Assembly (NCBI GenBank): GCA_021442155.1
Contig: CM038221.1
Coordinates: forward strand, 153,627,601 to 153,691,600
Origin: Cymbidium sinense
Taxonomy: Eukaryota > Streptophyta > Magnoliopsida > Asparagales > Orchidaceae
Direction: 5' to 3'
Length of the DNA stretch: 64,000 nucleotides
Below, in pieces: positions 23,725 to 36,099 of the stretch. The first letter of the stretch is position 1, and each line of letters begins with the position of its first letter. The translations under genes were made by a program, and so were the position numbers. The notes beneath the pieces are model-generated. The model saw only the letters and a list, made by a program, of their open reading frames with translations. It was not told where the DNA came from and ran no database searches.

Positions 23725-24185
23725 TCGTTTATCATTCTTGAGCTCGGGCTCGATTCGAGCTTTTAGGATGGTGTTCAAGCTTGAGCTCGTTTAAAAAATT
23801 TTTGTTCAAGCTCGGCTTGAGCTTGTTCACGAGCTCAGTTCAAATTGGGCTTATCGAGCCTCTTAACAAGCAGCTCGTTTAAAGAAATAAACGAGCCTTA
23901 ATCGAGCTTGTTTGCGAGCAGCATGTTGAGAAATATAAATGATACTGTTTATGAACATGTTTTAATCGAGTCTTAATCGAAGTCGAAATCCTTAACGAAA
24001 CTTGTTCACGCTTTAAATAATCTTTCACATAAATGTGAAAAACTTATTCAATTTGTTTTAGCCGAAGTTTTACAAAAGTGTTCAAGCTTGTTCGATTAGT
24101 TAAATGAACGAACATAAATGAGCTCTAATCGAGCTAAGTCACAAGTAGCTTGTTGAATGCTCTGTTCTTTTGCAGCCCTAGCTAC
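23725..24185. mobile_element. hAT-like remnant nested in the CACTA element
   Basis: The segment is dense in gagctcg, cgagcttgttc and aagctcg motifs and ends in gttcttttgcagcccta, the outward form of a plant hAT terminus (taggg-ctgcaaa). The left end is not clear and no target duplication could be fixed. It lies wholly within the CACTA element, so it is a later insertion or was captured. Confidence 0.5.
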
Positions 24186-24760
24186 GATTAATTGAACATT
24201 AGATATCAATATTTAAATTTGGAAGATATGCTCAAATGCAACTAATATCTTAAAGAAAATATACTTAAAAAATGATATTATGGCATTTGAATTGGATAAG
24301 CTAACAAACTCATTTATGAACATATAACACTTAAAAATGAAGTGTTAGATGAAGACAAGAAATAAATCAAAAGTTAGAAGTTTTACCATAGAAAGCAAGA
24401 CTTTTTAAACTAACTTAAAGACCATGAAAAGTAATACAATATCTACTCAATCCATGTAATTTCAAGGCAACTTATAAAAAAAATTTATATATTAATTATT
24501 TCACAATAATATAAGTTTACACAAAAGACTAATAATCATATCAAAAGAAGACCAATACAACTCAAGAAAAAGTCTATTTATTTCCTCCTCCCAAAGTATT
24601 ATTCTGCAGAAGTAATCAAAATAATAATTACTAACCATTAGATGAGTACAATTAAAATAAAACATTATAGCTCAATAAATTATATACTGCATGATAACTT
24701 CCTATGGAAGAATATTATAGTTGAAGTGGGTCAACACGTCATTTTCTTTGCTGAAAATTT

Positions 24761-24810
24761 CTACATAAATTGGCACATCTCTGAGCTACATAAATTGGCA
24801 CATCTCTGAC
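24761..24810. repeat. 25-bp tandem duplication in the CACTA element
   Basis: Two units of 25 bp beginning ctacataaattggcac differ only at the last base (24,761-24,785; 24,786-24,810). The sequence just before them (gggtcaacacgtcattttc) recurs with one change at about 26,047 in the right subterminal zone. Confidence 0.9.
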
Positions 24811-26329
24811 TTTAAAGAATACATATCCTCTTCAAGTCTAGCAAATCGACTAAAGCTATTGTTGTTATCATTACTTTCATATATAGTTGAAGTGCTATGA
24901 GGAAAGTAATGAGCTAGGATAATTTCGAGAAAATTGCAAAGTCTATGTTTAAAAATGAGATAAAAAATAATCAGATTCAACTTCATTTCGTATTCTTTTT
25001 GTGAGAAATTGATGATCCATAAGAGGTCATCAACTTTTATTGAGGGGGTATGAAATCAAAGGCATAGATTATTTGATAATGAACTCATAGGCTTACTAAA
25101 ATGAATCTAAAAGCCACAGATTGCATTAAACAATAAATTATATATCAAACAACTTTCAAAAATCATAGATTAAATCAAATAAGGTGTACAAGCTATTTGC
25201 AAAAAATGGATTTTAAAAGTCATAGATTGCATTAAACAAAGTCGTATATGATAGAATCTAAGAAATATTATACATTCAAATAACTTAGGGGAATTGGTCA
25301 AACTTAGAGTCAAATTAATCATCATATATACTAATTATGACGGTGATTTTACATAATAGCTACCAACGACTTTAAAAGAAAGAGGCAACAAGCATTATAT
25401 TAAAAAATTGCTAAAAATACCTTTTTTCTATGCTATAAATATTATACATTCAAATACCTTTTTTCTATGCACTTAAATTGCTAAAAAATTGATAATGAAA
25501 TGCAGAGAGAAAGGTAACATAAATGAGATTCACAAATTTGCCATAAACTAAATTATTTGAAATTTTCATAAGAATCTATTTGAGTTTAATAAAAATTTGA
25601 AGAAAATCTAAATCATTAGCTAAACAATCATAGATCTAACTCCAAATAGGAAAATAACTATGAGATACATGGATTTTATACAATTTTGAAAAAAATATAA
25701 ATAGTAAATTACATATTTTTTTCTAAAATTTTAAATCCATATTCCACTTGATTGAATAGATGAAATCACAAATAAACAACCATAGAAGATAAAGGAAGTG
25801 GCTTATCTTTGATTCTATGAAAAAATCATATGAAAATGACACATTTTCATGAAGATCTAGCATGACCTAAATGTCCTTCTGCCGTGCCCGAAAGAACAAA
25901 GCTGAACTCATAAGAAAAAAATAGAGTTGGGGTCGGGGGTGATTCGTTGACCTCAAATAATAGTAGTTTCTAGTGAATTTTCTGCAAAAAATTTTGTCGA
26001 AAAATTTTATGGCGAAAGTTCTACCGAATAGGCTGTCGGGTTTAAGTAGGGGGTCAACACATCATTTTCTTTGCTGAAATTTTTTCCAGAAAAATTTTCG
26101 ACTGAAAATCTATCGAATAGTCCACTGGTAATTTTCGACGGATTAGTCCACCGATAATAGCTTTTTTTTCTATAGTGATTTCTGAAAATATTATATCTTT
26201 CAAAATGTGATACAATCAACTCCAAGCATTTAGTTACAATAGCTCTATGTTCAGTCTATACAAATGATCTAGTAATATTTATTTTTTTCTTTGAATTTTT
26301 TAAAGATAAGAGAGTTTCTAAGAAAAAAT

Positions 26330-27260
26330 ATATTATGATATATCCCACAACAACCTATGGAGATTGGTGGATTCAATTAATGGGCCATGTAAAAAGGGTA
26401 TATTTGATATATCCCAATGAGATTTTTTAGGGTCATATATGAATTGACTTATGGACTGAACAAAAAAGACAATGTTAAATTTGTGACCTTGAGATATATT
26501 AATCTTCCAATCAGTTTGCTATGTTTAGTTGGTTCATTCAACAATAGTACAAGGGTGAGAAGGAGTTCCAATTTTTAATTGATTAGAAACTTTCCTAATT
26601 CTACTCCTATAAAACCACAATTTTGTAGGATGTCCAAAATATATTTTCTTTGAGACATGAAGATACCTCTTTTGAAATGACAAAATTCAATTCATATGGA
26701 ATACCTAAAGTTTTTAAGTTTTTTTATGCAAAAGCATTTAAGAAGGAATACTTTAAGGCATTTGAAATATTGAAGATCATCTCCTATTAAAAAGATACCA
26801 TCAATATAAATTAAGAATGCAATAAATATCTTAAACTTTTGTGAAGATGAAAGAATTGGTTTTTGACTAATAATAGCCAACTTGTTGGATGTTGTTAAAG
26901 AAGTTGCAAAACCAATTGCTAGAGGCATACTTGACTTTGTAGAGGGCTTTGTTTCTCCCATGTTTATGAAGATCAAGAGGTACTTCCATATAAATGACTT
27001 CATGTAAGTTGTTATCAAGGAAAGCATTTTAAATGTCTAGTTGACATGTGAATAAGTTCTTGATGCATCAACAATTAGAAGGCATTGAAGAGGGATAGGT
27101 TTATCTATAAGAGAGAATATTCCTAAATAATCAAAACACCTTCAATTTGATTGTATCTTTTAGCAATTAGATTGGTTTGTAGTATTTGATAGTCCTATGA
27201 GACAATAAACTAGACTCTATGTGTGATTTTTCCTAATAATTATGATTTTATATTCATTTC
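26330..27260 (-). pseudogene. Ty1/copia reverse transcriptase relic
   Basis: On the minus strand the segment reads as a copia pol with stops and frameshifts. Upstream remnants of the region before RT lie at 27,060-27,250. Then come QLDI-stop-NAFLDNNLHEVIYMEVP (about 27,045-26,975), LYKVKYASSNWF, a degraded YVDD region (IYIDGIFLIGDD near 26,800-26,760), an eroded S-x-R-K-Y stretch, then SHPCTIVE, HKFNI, SQFIYDPKKSHWD (to about 26,400). Both ends are missing and no LTR was found. It abuts the CACTA element on one side and repeat X on the other. Confidence 0.8.
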
Positions 27261-27418
27261 TTATTGCTAATATGAATTGAGAATAGCTTGAGCTTAAGTT
27301 TTGGGCTCTGAGTAATTTGTAATGTTAGCAAGGAATGTTTGATGGGAGAAAATATATGAGAATATGAAATAAAGTTATAGAGAGCATAATATGTATATGA
27401 AGTATAACTTGAGCCCTG

Positions 27419-28439
27419 TTGATGTCACTTTTAGAGTGAGGATTTAGTCTTCCCTTCTTAGACTTAGGGGTCTTCTAGATATTAATATTTTCTTAGTCGT
27501 AAGACACTTCTAGCAATTAAGTGAATACTTAACCTAAACCTAGAGATGTAGAAGGGTTAACCATATGATTAGGTTATGCCTTAGGGATTAGGTTGATCTA
27601 CCTATCCCATGACTTAAACACAACCTATGTTCACCTTATTAAACCATAACCAAATTCAATTCATATCAAGCCCAAACCCAAATCTAAATCTAAATGAAAT
27701 GATTGAAACTTATGATCAAAATTCCAAACCCAAACTCTGATCAACATAACTTAAGTTTTGTGATTCTTGTCCTATGGACTTAGCCTTAACCAAATTCAAA
27801 CAAAATCAAAACTAATTTATTTTCTCATAAATCAATTCAACTCTTCAATTAATAAACCAAATTCTAAACCAATCAAACCAAAGGACCAAAACTAAATCAA
27901 ACCCTTCTCTGAGCCCTATGAACCCATCACATGAACTTAGCTAAATTTGCCTTCAAACTCAATCGATTTTCTCATGGATCAATCATACCTTCAATCATGT
28001 TCACAAATATAAATGAAACCTACAATCACCCCAACCAAATCAAATCAGTTCAATTAAGCCTAATTTAGCCCATTTGACTCAAAATTCTCAAATGAACCAA
28101 AACCCATTCAATTCCAAACCATTTGTAATCAAATTTATAAATCCATCTAAATCCACATATAAACTAAACTAAATCCATACCAACACAAAATCAAACTAAC
28201 TAAGCCCAATTGGTCCACTTGACCCAAAGTGACCAATTTGACCTATTTGAGCTAAGTTCTAATCCTACTTAAATTGGATTGAACCAAGTCCATCAAAACC
28301 TCCCATCATAATTGATGATCACCTTATGATGATCAATTATCATAAATTGGGTCAAACTAAGTCAACTTGGTCATTTGACAAAGTCAACCCCTTAACCCAT
28401 ATGAACCCAAACTAGCCAAAAATTCATCATACAATAAAT
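27419..28439 (+). repeat. Long repeat X, copy A, first part
   Basis: Begins tgttgatgtc and matches the reverse complement of copy B from about 61,547 downwards. Shared marker stretches include gagatgtagaagggttaa, ttatgccttaggg and ttggattgaaccaa, in the same order. It is cut at 28,439 by the Tat retrotransposon and resumes at 46,958. No protein is encoded; the sequence is rich in caaatt, gacc and aaccaa motifs. Confidence 0.65.
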
Positions 28440-29736
28440 TGTGGGCTTCGAAAATTCGTTACCGACCTCTCGACAATTTGAATTGAAGAGAGTGATTTAA
28501 GTGTCAATATATTTTTCAGAAGGCAGATGGAATAGTAGATAAGACACTACCCAAAGATTTTGCCCTCATTTGGCGAGGACTTTAGATCTAGTTCTAAGTT
28601 TCCTATAGGCCTAAGCCCCTGTAGTTAATTACCCCTCTCAATAAGTGAGGGAGAACTTTTGATTAAGGCTCGTCGTTAGATTGTTAAATGCGTAGTGTAT
28701 AGTAGCAGTATATGGAGTGTTAGAATTTAAGATTATGAAATTTATCATTTTAGCTTAAACCGAATGGTTGGGGGAATAATGACGTGCTCGATCTAGATCC
28801 CATGGTTCCATCATCCCGGGCTATCATGGTCCGTAGTTTACTTAGTCAGAGGAGGTAGTCAGCCCAACCTGATCGAAGGATCCTTTTCAACAACGCATAT
28901 GTTACATCATCCAAAAAATCCTTGTAGACCTGGGGTGGCATTTGTCTAAGGAGATAGACTTAAGTCTACCATAGCTGATAGGGCTGTTTGCCCTATCAAG
29001 TATACCCTATGATTCACAACTCAAAGGACAGAGCCATTAGGAAGCATACGGGCTAAGGTCGTGATCATAATATAATGGAACCTTCGGCCAAACTACGTCG
29101 CATAACTACTTCATCACGTGGAGCCTCTTGGCCGCATGTCGAGAACAGACTCGTCATTCGCAAGAGATTGATTGAGAGTGAACATAGCCGAATACTTGAT
29201 TTGACATTGGCTCCTTTGTGAGCTAGAGTTTTCTTAATTTGTCACCTCCAACAAACTATTGTGGAAGGTGGATAGAATGAATTTGCTTTAAGCTTTTAAT
29301 AATTAAATTTCATTGGAGCAATTTTTATTTAGAGATTGATATTTAATTTGAGTTAATTTGATTTAAAAATTGATTAATTTGAATATATTTAAGAGCTTTA
29401 GATCCTGTCAACTCTGTTTAGCTGCTAACAGAGAATTAGATCTATTGTCACATGACATAATTAGTTTCTTAGATATTTTATTGAGTTGAAATTTTTATAA
29501 TAGATTTTAAAGTTTTCTTAACCTGGACCCAGTCCTAAGACTAAACCGGGTAGTAATCCGTACAACATCCTTAGACACTTGAATCTAAATATTCAGTATA
29601 GTGTCGGGGCCCATGAAGGTGTATTTAAGAATGCCTTAATTAACTCCTTCTGTTCTCTTGTACAAAGTGTTACGAATCCGGTGGCATTTTGATTTAAATT
29701 GTAATTTAAAATATTTCTCGCACTTAGTTTACTTAT

Positions 29737-30882
29737 TGAAATTTTCAATTCTCCAAGTTTTCAAATTTGTTTGTGAGTAGGTTCAAATTCTTTCATAGTT
29801 AAGAATTTATCTTCAAATTAGTTTGAAACAAACTATTAACAACTATTGTATGAATCTTTCAATTATTTATTAAGGAGCTTTAATTATGCTTGCCAACATG
29901 TTATTTCACTTCTTCATAGCTCTCTCATAAATTTCATTTGACTTCCTCCTTTTTATTATATGTATAAGCATAACACTCAACAAATTTCTTATGATTTAGT
30001 TTTGTATTGAGATACAAATCCAAGTAGACTTGAAATATAGCATTCATGACTATCAGCAAGCCAATAAATTATGCTTTTGAGTAAGCTATCGAATAATATT
30101 CTTGCATTTATGAGAATTATAGTCTTCAAACCGGTTGAATTTATTTTAAATTCCACATCAAGTTTATGTTTATTTAAGTCAAACTTCAAACTTATTATAA
30201 GTCTTTATGAGCTTGGCATTTGCCTCTCCTAATTTCAATCAAAGTTTGTTTAATTTTAAGAAGTTTACAATAGAAGAAAACTCACTTTACTACTTCAATT
30301 TAAGCCATAGAGAATTGCAGTTTAAAGCTTGTGAGTTTAATATTAGCCTCCCTAAGTTTCAATTAAAGCTTATTTAATTTTGAGGAATTTACAAGAAAAA
30401 AAAATTCACTTTATTAAGAAGTTAATTTTAAATAAGAATGGGTTCCTCATTACTTCCTCAAATCCCTCTAAATAAGGCTAAGAGAGAGCACTTGCTTGAG
30501 TTTAGAGTACTTGAGAAAGAGGGGGAAAGATTTTAGTTCACAATTCTGGAAGGCTTTCAACTTACTTAAATAAGTTTTGTAAGTACTTTTCCTCTTTTTT
30601 CTGGTTTGATGTTCATTTTAATATTTATCATGTATTTTATTATTTAATTTAATCTTAGACGATTTCAGTTTGAATTTTTTTAAATTCTGATTTTAGTCAA
30701 AAATTCAACAACCTCTTGGCATCATCTCCACGTAGGGTGCTGCATCAGGAGTGTTTTGGCTTTCTCGGTATGCCCTAATGAGTGTAGCGAGTGGTGTCTT
30801 ACGATATAATAGCCGATTTTCATCGTCATGTAATGAGCCAGAGGCCTTTTAAAATTGAAAGAAAATAAATGCAATACTATAT
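29737..30882. other. 1.15-kb segment present in only one LTR
   Basis: In the partner LTR, cttgttgaatatatatat runs directly from the left to the right flank (about 45,018-45,036). Here the same flanks are separated by AT-rich DNA ending in a TA run at 30,879-30,900. No transposon ends or target duplication were recognised. It may be original LTR sequence deleted from the partner, or a later insertion. Confidence 0.7.
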
Positions 30883-30989
30883 ATATATATATATATATAT
30901 CCACATCACACATTGATCCCACATGTTCTGACTCATTTTTCTGTATGTTGCAATGATCGGTAAAGGGACGGAGTTGGACATGTCGAAAA

Positions 30990-31230
30990 CCAAAAGAGGA
31001 ACATGCCTAATAACGATGTCCCTCTTTGGTTGCGACAAAAGGAAAAGTCAAAGAGGGAGATAAAAAGGGAGATGCCAAAATCAGGAGAAAAACCTGCCTA
31101 ATGATGATGTTCCTCTCGGTTGTGGCGAATCGAAATTAGAAATGTAATGAAAGGGGGAGATCCCAGAAATCGAAAGAAGAACCTGCCTAATGACGGTGTT
31201 CTTCTCCAATTGTGGCGAAGCAGATTTGGA
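30990..31230. repeat. 92-bp tandem repeats in the LTR
   Basis: Three diverged units share ctgcctaatgatgatgttcctct followed by a ggttgtggcgaa-like tail, at about 31,004, 31,092 and 31,184. The partner LTR has three corresponding units near 45,138, 45,231 and 45,294, the last one shortened. Confidence 0.7.
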
Positions 31231-31979
31231 AAGAAAGGTTTGACTAGAAGGTTCGATCAAGAGAGAGTTCGGTGGAGTGGATTTCAGCAAGGGGAATTCA
31301 ACTAAAAAAAGAAAGGAAATGAATGAGATAAATGGGCAGTTTGGCTAGAAGGATTTTAACAAGATTTAAGTTATCAAATAGCAGAAATGACCACTTTAAA
31401 TCTTACATAATTTTTAATTCCATTTCTCCTCTGTTTTACCTTAAATCCCAAATCCAATAAATCGCATTCACAAGTGGACTTATCGAATATACACAAACTG
31501 AAGTGCATGAAGGAAGGGAGGAAAGGCAGTTGATGTTTATTGTAAGAGATCGGAAGAAGAGAGAGGACTATTGTTTCTTGTGAAGAAATCCAGTGGAGGA
31601 GGGCTTGAAATCGGAGGAAGAAACATATCCATTCAGTTTGGAGCCAAAATCAAAAATAGCGGGGAATCCTCTTTCGTGTGGTTGAAGAGGGAAGAGGCAG
31701 TTACGAGATTGAATGGAGGAACTCTTTCGTGGAGCACACTGAAGGGTAGTAAATTAAATCGGTGTTCCATGCACCTATCGTAAGGAGAAGCAAACATGAG
31801 AGAAATGAGAGGAATCATGCATCGAGCTAGTGTGAAGGGGTTAGGCCGAACCGGGTTAAGTGGGATTTAGGGCTATGATTAGATTCAGGTTTTCTGAAAT
31901 TAATTTTTAAATTAGTTAATCATTTTCGATGTGGACATATGCTGACATGATTAAATAATTGATGTATATCAATTGAAGG

Positions 31980-32740
31980 TTATTTCGATGTTCCAAATGC
32001 AACGATGCAGTCCATTTCACAATTGGAGATCATTTGGTTCAAGTCGGCATCAAATTGAGTCAATTTTAGCTCATAATTCGCTCTATCATTTCCGACAGCT
32101 TGATTTTTGTGCAAACTTGTCTAAATTGAGTAAAAATAGTCTTAGTTGATAGATTTTGGCATTTTGAAGCTGACGGTATAATCCATTTTATGAACGGAGG
32201 TCATTTGGCTTATGTCGATGCCTCCTGACCTCGATATATGTGTAGGCACGTTGACGACTCGATTGCTTGATCAATTGATCATCCAGTTGTGTAATATTTA
32301 TATTCTGACTAGTTTCAACATTATGAACGTGATGGCTAAGTTTGTTCATCGATCGGAGGTCATTTGTGTTGATTTTGATGATGTCCAATGCATTTCAACC
32401 TTGATTTATATGCTGTCACTTTAAATCATTCGACATTTGCACAGACTCATTCGAATTAAGCGTGAACAATATCATTTGATATTTTGAAGCTAACAGTATG
32501 ATCAATTTTATGAATAGAGGTTGTTTGGATATCATTGCAGCTTCCCGACTCTAAAATATGTGTCGACATATTGATAGCTCGCTCGGTTACTTTTTAGATT
32601 ATGCAATATTTATATCTTGACCAATTTTGACATTCTAAACATGATGGTGAAGTCCGTTCGTTGGTCATTTGACCATCTTGATTGAAAGTGCATTTTGAAC
32701 CCAATTTATGCCCCGAAGTCTGTCCAGTTCGACTTAGGCT
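31980..32740. repeat. About 165-bp tandem repeats in the 3' LTR
   Basis: Five diverged units marked by a gatgnnnaagt/cc-attt(t)atgaa-ggaggtcattt motif near 31,990, 32,160, 32,325, 32,485 and 32,630. The matching array in the 5' LTR is at about 46,135-46,900. In element orientation it lies near the upstream end of the LTR, in U3. Confidence 0.65.
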
Positions 32741-33708
32741 TTACTCAACTTATGACACATATGGAGGTTGCCCCAAATGTATGTGATTTGTACATAGAGC
32801 GAGTCACATTTGTTAAAAACTAGTTGACCCTTAGGGCTGGCCATAGAACTTAGATCATTTTAGCTTTGATTGCAATAGCTTACGGAGCTTTTATAGGATT
32901 TGTCATTAGTATGCTGCCTTATTTAGGATATGCTAAATGACGGGATTGACTGATTTGTCAAAATTGGATTATCAGATAGATAAGAGTTCTTACACCATAT
33001 ACTCTTTATTTTAATGGCTTTGCTGAAGATCTCTTTCTTTTATGTCATTGCAGATTTGAGTTTCCTTCAAACCTAGTTTCGTGCTTGATTGGGTTTGTTA
33101 GAGGAATTAGTTTATTTATTTTGATGAAGGACTTCACTGGGGAGTTGGTTTATCCGTGCTTGGTCGGACTTGAAATTCCTTATGTCTGAGCTTTAAGCTT
33201 GACGAACTTGATGAAGGACTGACTTGATTTATCCATATTGACTTGTTAGGAAGTGTATGTATGCCATGAATCCTGTGCTTTCTGCTTTGACAGATTTATT
33301 GAATGGTACATATAGATGACCCAGCCTTTTGGCTTATACTAGGTCTCTGTTGAGTTATCAGTCTAGCAATGTGTGCTTTAATAGACTGAATAATCACAAA
33401 ATTCATTTAGTTTGACCATCAGCTTTATATGAACAATGGAATTGCTTCCTTGGTCCTGTGCTCTATACTTTGATGGACTTTATGAGGAGATTAGCTTTGA
33501 TTTGTGCTTTAAACTTGATCAGATCATTTAAGAATAAATTTGAGATATCACCCTACGGGCAATATATAGATTGATTTGAGGTAGCCCTGAATTAAGAGTT
33601 TTCTCAAATTATCTTGATCTATCGATAAAATAAAAAGATCTCTTGGATCCTGGTTGCTTGTAATCACTAAGCTGGATTTGGTTTGAGATTGAACATCTAT
33701 CATCATTG

Positions 33709-33990
33709 GACTGACGAGAATGGGCTCTTTCACTGCGGTCTTTTCTTACAGCTTGTTGAGTGAGAAGAGCATCAACAACTCAACTACATTTGGGCTTATT
33801 GAGTTTGACCTTTAGATTCTACTCAAGTTTTTGACTTAAGTTGTGATGGGTTGGTGGTTTTGTTATCAGACTGACGAACGGGGGCTCTTTCACTACGATA
33901 TTTTCTTGTGGCTTGTTGAGTGAGGAGAGCATCAGCAACTCAGCCATTTGTGGGCTTGTTGAGTTTTACCTTTAGAACCCATCCGTGTTC
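33709..33990. repeat. Direct repeat in the Tat 3' region
   Basis: Units at about 33,709-33,830 and 33,870-33,990 share gactgacga, gggctctttcactacg, ttttctt, agcttgttgagtgag, agagcatcaacaactca and gagttt-acctttaga. Spacing is about 161 bp. Confidence 0.75.
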
Positions 33991-34179
33991 TAGACTTCAG
34001 TTGTTTCTTCTAACTCAGTTGATTGAACTTCCAAAATTGAGAGTTCTTCTGACTTGATCTTCAGAATTTGGCAAATATGAGAGACAAACTTTTGATATTT
34101 AGGGCTATCTTTTTCATGCGTAGAAATATATTCTTTTTGTTCCTGCAAGAACCTACAACTTAAACAGTAATAATTATAA

Positions 34180-34600
34180 GATATTCAGGGATTTTGGCAT
34201 AAAGCTCGATATTAACCTGGATTAGAATATATTCAAGGATCTCATCTTATAACATAACGTTAACTTAAATAAACTTGACATAAACTAAAAATGCCCCATG
34301 TCTTACATGGGGGATTCTAAAGTACATTTAGAAGAACTTTCAAGATGAAATTAAGAAAATATATTACTATTTGAATTGATATGCTTTTGAGAGGATTTTA
34401 ACATGTAACATTGCTTTCGTCTATGTATATAAATCTAAAAATGCCCCATGTGTAACAGGAGAATTTTCACAGAAAAGGTTTTTCATTTAGATCGAGTATA
34501 TTTATTTAGGGATCTCGGCATGAAGCACGATGTCGACCTAAATAGATATACTAAAAAAATGCCCCTATTATGCAGGAGGATTCCTATTGTACCTGTAAAA
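34180..34600. repeat. Three short spaced repeats in the Tat 3' region
   Basis: The motif aaatgcccc-atgt-aca-ggaggatt recurs at about 34,288, 34,438 and 34,558. It is paired with gggatctcggcatgaagcncgat and gacctgaat-agatata at about 34,190 and 34,500. This gives a diverged tandem array with spacing of 120-150 and about 300 bp. Confidence 0.65.
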
Positions 34601-34619
34601 TGTATTTGTTATGTGTAAT

Positions 34620-35700
34620 ACTTTTTCAGGTAACGATCATTGATTGGTGGCATTGGTCTTTCACCTTTTAAGTCAATAAGTTGATATGCCCATCCTTGCT
34701 ACACTTTTTAAATGACAAAAGGGCCTTCCCAATTAGGCTCAAATTTTTCACCAAATTTTTATTTAGGAATAATTGGTCTTCTCAGCACTAGAACTATTTC
34801 CCTTTTTTGGAATGTTCGAGGCAGTACCGTATGGTCAAAAGCCTTGGACATCTTTGCTTGATAGCCATCTAGATTTTGATGAGCTTGTAATCTAACTTCA
34901 TCAAGTGCATCAAGTTCCTCCATTCTCAAGCAAACAATTTGATCTTCAGTTAGATTGTATTAGATGGCTACTCAAAGTGAAGGTAACTCAACTTCAAGCG
35001 GAAGAACTGCTTAAGTTCAAAATACCTATGAATAAGGAGTAGCTTTAGTCAGCATCTTGTAGGTGGTTTGATATGCCCACAGTGCCTCTATTAGCTTGGT
35101 ATGCCATTCTCTTTTATTTTAAGTGAGAATCTTCTTGAGTAGTTTGACCAATGTCTTGTTGAAAGCTTCTGCCAAACCATTTGCTCTTGGATTGCATATT
35201 AAAGAGTATCGCCAATCAATTTTGTGTCGATCGACGAATCTATAAATCTTTACACTTTTGAAAGCTGTGCCATTATCAAAAATTATTTAATGCAACACTC
35301 CAAATCTATAGACCACATTATGCGTGAAGAAGTTGATCACTCGATCAGCAGTAACTTCTCTAAATGGGATAACTGCAACCCACTTAAAGAAATAATCAGT
35401 CGTTGCTAGGATGAAGTGGTGTCCAGCTAATGATGGCGGATCAATTGGCCCGATTACATCTGTATCTCAACAATCGAATGGCGAGGATGCTATTGTTGGG
35501 TGTAATGAATTTGGAGGTTGATGGATTATATTCCCATGCACTTGATATTTGTGGAACCTCTTAGCATGATTGACACAGTCTCTCATCATAGATGGCCAAT
35601 AATAACCCATCCTTTTGATCTTTACTGCCATCTTGGGACATGACTGATGTGCACCACAAAGTCCTTCATGAACTTCAACCATTACTTTGCTAGTTTCCTC
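34620..35700 (-). pseudogene. Tat integrase, inactivated
   Basis: Starts with the N-terminal zinc region (MVEVHEGLCGAHQSCP, then YYWPSMMRDC). The histidines are kept but the expected C-x-x-C reads F-H-K-Y, so the finger cannot bind zinc. The catalytic core follows with YRFGV, FDNGTAFK, WRYS, and NGLAEAFNKTLVKLLKK, giving D and E of the DDE triad. It continues to LWAYQTTY, a chromodomain-less C-terminal part and a final YLKKYY. Several stops and frame changes interrupt it (for example near 35,280 and 34,970). It lies directly downstream of the second RNase H, as expected for Tat. Confidence 0.8.
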
Positions 35701-36099
35701 TACATTTAGGCATCATAACCATATTTGTTCAAATAATCTATGATATAAAGTGTTGTTGATGAAAGCATAGTGCATCATTCTCTTCTTGATTTGAGCTGCC
35801 AGTAATTTATTATTTGGTAATTTGCCTTTTTTAAAATAGTCGATGAAGGGCTGCCTCTAATAATGTGACTCTTCTACAATAAGAGCTTCACACTGCTTTT
35901 CTGAAACAATGCCATTCTTAGTTCTTCTGGGTATAACTTCTTGCTGATTTTGGAGAGTATGAGGAGCAACCTGAGTCGCGCCTTGCTGGGTTAAATTTGA
36001 TAACCCCTCTACCTGTGGGGATTGATACTTTACTGGCTCTAGGACTCGTCGAGTAAATATGCCGATCATGACATAAATCACCATTTATACTTGCCATTT

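Larger units (their letters stand above)
23123..26177. mobile_element. CACTA (En/Spm-type) element, non-autonomous
   Basis: The ends are cactatatgaaaactat at the left and cactatagaaaaaaaagctat at the right read inward, flanked by a 3-bp duplication att (23,120-23,122 and 26,178-26,180). Both subterminal zones (23,150-23,345 and 25,978-26,155) are crowded with variants of gtcgaaaatt, gtcggaaa and the complementary form, as in plant CACTA elements. No TNPD-type transposase is present in the 3,055 bp. A minus-strand frame at 24,786-24,986 ends in a short heptad-like segment (RLEEDMYSLKSEM) that might be a relic of an element protein; this is weak. Confidence 0.75.
28440..32773 (-). repeat. 3' LTR of the Tat element
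   Basis: Aligns with 43,936-46,957 along its length, starting at tgtgggcttc on the plus strand and ending near gacacatatggaggt. It is 1.3 kb longer than its partner, mainly because of 29,737-30,882, which the other LTR lacks. Smaller indels lie near 28,870-29,150 and 29,450-29,545. Confidence 0.85.
32774..34619 (-). other. 3' non-coding region of the Tat element
   Basis: Between the end of integrase and the 3' LTR, no protein frame is seen. It contains two repeat sets listed separately. The bases next to the LTR read acatttgggg in element orientation, a plausible but weak polypurine tract. Confidence 0.6.

Noticed and set aside
31081..31818. Several overlapping open frames in the LTR
   Set aside because: They arise from the 92-bp tandem units and GC-richer LTR sequence, occur on both strands and are broken in the partner LTR.
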